This document shows positions 6,209-8,264 of a stretch of DNA of 8,264 nucleotides, piece by piece; the first letter of the stretch is position 1; every line of letters starts with the position of its first letter. The notes beneath the pieces are model-generated. The model was not told the origin of the DNA. It saw only the letters and a program-made list of their open reading frames with translations, and made no database searches. Source of the DNA: Caldisericota bacterium (lineage in GTDB: Bacteria > Bipolaricaulota > Bipolaricaulia > Bipolaricaulales > Bipolaricaulaceae); assembly GCA_013151115.1 (NCBI GenBank), contig JAADIW010000120.1:1-8264 (forward strand). The letters run 5' to 3'. A program made the translations under genes and the position numbers.

Positions 6209-6729
6209 GCGCCCACGACCGGGGCCACGTGGAGCGGGTGACGCGCCTCGCGCGCTACATCGCGACGCGGGAGGGCGCCGATGTGGGGGTGGTCACGGCC
6301 GCGGCGGAGCTCCACGACCTCGCCCGCGGGGAACCGGATCACGCCAGGAAGAGCGCGGAACGGGCGCGGAAGATCCTGCGCGCCCGGGGGCGCCCGGAGG
6401 AGTTCATCGAGCAGGTCGTCCACTGCATCGAGGCCCACTCCTTCTCCAAAGGGGTCGAGCCGCGGACCCTGGAGGCAAAGGTCCTGAGCGACGCCGACAA
6501 GCTCGACGCCATGGGGGCGATCGGGGTCGCGCGTGCTTTCCTCTATTCGGGCGAGATCGGCCGTTCCCTGGAAGAGACGCTCCGTCACTTCGAGGAGAAG
6601 CTCCTCGCGCTCCGCGACTCGCTCCACACCGAGACCGCCAGGGAGCTCGCGCGGGAGCGCCACAGGTTCCTGGAGGAGTTCTACCGCCGGCTCCGCGAGG
6701 AGCTGGGCGGGATCACCCGATCCACATAG
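6205..6729 (+). CDS. HD-domain phosphohydrolase (YedJ/YpgQ-like)
   Basis: This 174-aa protein has a standard single HD domain with the metal-site residues in order: H8 in 'GHVERVTRLARYIA', H37-D38 in 'AAELHDLARGE', and D98 in 'VLSDADKLDAMGAIGVAR' (93-110). A further conserved His (H78) lies in 'IEAHSF'. The 'LEAKVLSDADKLDAMGAIG' stretch is typical of the YedJ/YpgQ group. Some of its members hydrolyse nucleoside triphosphates or related nucleotides with Mn2+, and most are uncharacterised. There is no signal peptide, so it should act in the cytosol. The residues after about 120 form a charged helical tail. The start is the ATG at 6205, sharing ATGA with the WD40 stop, so translation is probably coupled. 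A longer open frame extends upstream inside the WD40 gene but has no homology and is a shadow. The 3' end overlaps priA (opposite strand) by 17 nt. Substrate not determined. Confidence 0.88.
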   Translation: MSAHDRGHVERVTRLARYIATREGADVGVVTAAAELHDLARGEPDHARKSAERARKILRARGRPEEFIEQVVHCIEAHSFSKGVEPRTLEAKVLSDADKLDAMGAIGVARAFLYSGEIGRSLEETLRHFEEKLLALRDSLHTETARELARERHRFLEEFYRRLREELGGITRST

Positions 6730-8264
6730 GGCTGGGGTCCACCTTGGTGTTGGCGGGGGCCTTGGGGAAAACCTCCCTGAGGCGTTCCAAGACCCCTTCG
6801 TCGCCGCGGATGAGGATCTGGTAACGCTGTATCCCCCGCAGGGGAAGGAGGCGTGCCGGACCCAACACCTCGAGGCCCGACCGCGCGAGCTCTTCGGCAC
6901 ATTTGCCCGCCCGCTCTTCCGCCCGTTTCCCCTCGAATAGGAGCCTCACCAGGCGCCCGAAGGGCGGGTACCGGAGTCCGCGGCGGAACGAGAGTTCGGC
7001 CTCGTACAGCGCCCGGTAGTCGCCGCGCATGGCGCACGCGATGGCGTAGTGGTCGGCGTTGTTCGTCTGCACGATGACCTCGCCGCGACGTTCGCCGCGA
7101 CCGGCGCGCCCGGCCGCGGCCACGAGCAGTTGGAAGGTGCGCTCGCCGGCGCGGAAGTCGGGGGCCGAGAGGAGCCCGTCGGCGTTTATCACCCCCACCA
7201 GGGTGATGCGGGGGAAATCCAGGCCTTTGCCCACCATCTGGGTCCCCACCAAGACATCTATCGTCCCCTCCGCCAGGGCCCGCAGGATCTCTGCCCGCCG
7301 CGGGGCGGTCTCAGAATCCAGCCGGGCCACCCGGGCCCGGGGAAAGAGGCGTTTCGCCTCGTGCTCCACCCGCTCCGTCCCCACGCCGAAGAGGCGGAAC
7401 CGTTGACCCCCGCACCGCGGGCAGACGGGCTCGGGATAGGGGCGCCCACAGGCATGACAGCGGAAGGTCTTGCCCGCGAGGTGGAACACCAACGCCACCT
7501 CACATACCCCGCACCGGAGGACGGCCCCACAGTCCCGGCACGCGGCCCCGGTGAAGAAGCCGATGCGGTTCAGGAAGAGGAGGACCTGTCCCCCGGCGGC
7601 GAGATGCCGGTCCATGGCCGCCCGCAGGGGCGCGGTGATCACCTCCTCCGGGCCCACGGGCACCGCCCGCACCTCCGGCGGCTCCCCGACCACCCGGTCC
7701 GGCAGCTCGAGGAGCTCGTACTCCCCCCGCTCCGCCCGGAAGAAGGTTTCCACGCTGGGGGTGGCGGATCCCAGGAGGAGCGCGGTCCCCTCGCGGACGA
7801 CGCGGAGCTCGCCCACCTCGCGGGCGTGGTAGTGGGGGGCCATCTCCTCCTGCTTGTAGGCGGGCTCGTGTTCCTCGTCCACCACCAGCAGCCCGAGCCC
7901 CCCGAACGGCAGGAAGACGGCGGACCGGGTGCCCACCGCCACGCGGGCCTCGCCCCGGAGGGCGTCCTCCCACGTGCGCCACCGCTCCCCGGGCGGCATC
8001 TCCCCGAAGTAGAGGCGCGGGGACGGTTCCAGGCCGGAAAGGGCGTTCTGTACCCGTGTCCAGAGCTGGGGGAGGAGGGAGACCTCCGGTTCGAGGAACA
8101 ACACGTCCCGTCCCCGCTCCAACGCGAACCGGGCCGCCCGGAGGTACACTTCGGTCTTGCCCGCGGCCGGCGGGCCGAAGAGGAGGTATTTCCGGCCCCG
8201 GCCGATCCCGGCGATCACCGCCTCCACCGCCTCCTCCTGGGCGGGCGTCAGGCGCACCCGCCGG
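6713..8264 (-). CDS. priA: Primosomal protein N' (PriA helicase), 5' part outside the window
   Basis: 516 codons of the helicase and C-terminal parts are visible; the N-terminal DNA 3'-end-binding region lies beyond the right edge (the GTG at 8257 is an internal codon). PriA restarts stalled replication forks as a 3'-5' helicase that loads the primosome. Seen, numbered from the codon at 8257: Walker A 'GPPAAGKTEVY' (28-38); 'VGTRSAVFLPF' (108-118); the Walker B box 'DEEHEPAYKQ' (127-136); motif III 'LLGSATPS' (161-168); eight zinc-binding cysteines in four C-x2-C pairs (240/243, 249/252, 267/270, 279/282); 'GVGTERVE' (291-298); motif V 'GTQMVGKGLDFP' (338-349); and 'AAAGRAGRGERRGEV' (380-394), followed by the C-terminal 'RYPPFGRLVRL'. 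All helicase and zinc elements are there, with some unusual residues (Walker A lacks the common GSGKT, 'NRIGF' replaces the common 'NRRGY', and 'AAAGRAGR' replaces the usual 'QVAGRAGR'). The gene ends at 6713, overlapping the HD gene tail to tail. Confidence 0.96.
   Translation of the reverse strand, partial: RRVRLTPAQEEAVEAVIAGIGRGRKYLLFGPPAAGKTEVYLRAARFALERGRDVLFLEPEVSLLPQLWTRVQNALSGLEPSPRLYFGEMPPGERWRTWEDALRGEARVAVGTRSAVFLPFGGLGLLVVDEEHEPAYKQEEMAPHYHAREVGELRVVREGTALLLGSATPSVETFFRAERGEYELLELPDRVVGEPPEVRAVPVGPEEVITAPLRAAMDRHLAAGGQVLLFLNRIGFFTGAACRDCGAVLRCGVCEVALVFHLAGKTFRCHACGRPYPEPVCPRCGGQRFRLFGVGTERVEHEAKRLFPRARVARLDSETAPRRAEILRALAEGTIDVLVGTQMVGKGLDFPRITLVGVINADGLLSAPDFRAGERTFQLLVAAAGRAGRGERRGEVIVQTNNADHYAIACAMRGDYRALYEAELSFRRGLRYPPFGRLVRLLFEGKRAEERAGKCAEELARSGLEVLGPARLLPLRGIQRYQILIRGDEGVLERLREVFPKAPANTKVDPSPMWIG

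Noticed and set aside
6052..6900. 282-codon minus-strand open frame over the HD gene and the priA end
   Set aside because: It is antisense to the intact HD domain and has no recognisable motif.

Overview
The window is a compact, gene-dense stretch of a high-GC bacterial chromosome. GC is clearly above 60% by eye and the third codon position is rich in G and C. It has seven protein genes, very short gaps, several 4-nt stop/start overlaps, purine-rich Shine-Dalgarno sites on some genes, and no RNA gene, insertion sequence, CRISPR array or phage hallmark. PriA, the NrnA-type DHH phosphoesterase and the Sec-type signal peptide all point to a bacterium. The genes do not name a phylum. An uncultured, possibly thermophilic high-GC lineage is plausible, but that is a guess.

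Layout from left to right. (1) Plus strand, 49-1592: a RimJ/RimL-type GNAT N-acetyltransferase overlapping by 4 nt a DHH/DHHA1 phosphoesterase of the NrnA (nanoRNase/pAp phosphatase) type. (2) Minus strand, 4277-1667: a DMT/EamA-family transporter, broken into two frames in this sequence, followed 36 nt downstream by a complete urocanate hydratase gene (hutU). The left pair and this pair converge at 1593-1666. (3) Plus strand, 4343-6729: a large exported WD40 protein in which I count 14 blades (two seven-bladed propellers), overlapping by 4 nt (ATGA) an HD-domain phosphohydrolase. The WD40 gene diverges from the transporter across a 65-bp region that holds a leaderless-type -10 box and a small perfect hairpin. 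(4) Minus strand, 8264-6713: the C-terminal two thirds or so of the primosomal helicase PriA, running off the right edge and overlapping the 3' end of the HD gene by 17 nt.

How the genes may work together. GNAT and NrnA are probably co-transcribed, but nothing links their functions. The transporter and HutU share a strand and probably a transcript, which suggests, without proving it, transport of histidine, urocanate or a breakdown product. The WD40 and HD genes are translationally coupled, yet one product carries an export signal and the other looks cytosolic. That is the least explained pairing here. I see no convincing evidence of a new defence or mobile system. The most worthwhile leads are the WD40-HD pair, the transporter frameshift and the substitutions in PriA motifs.
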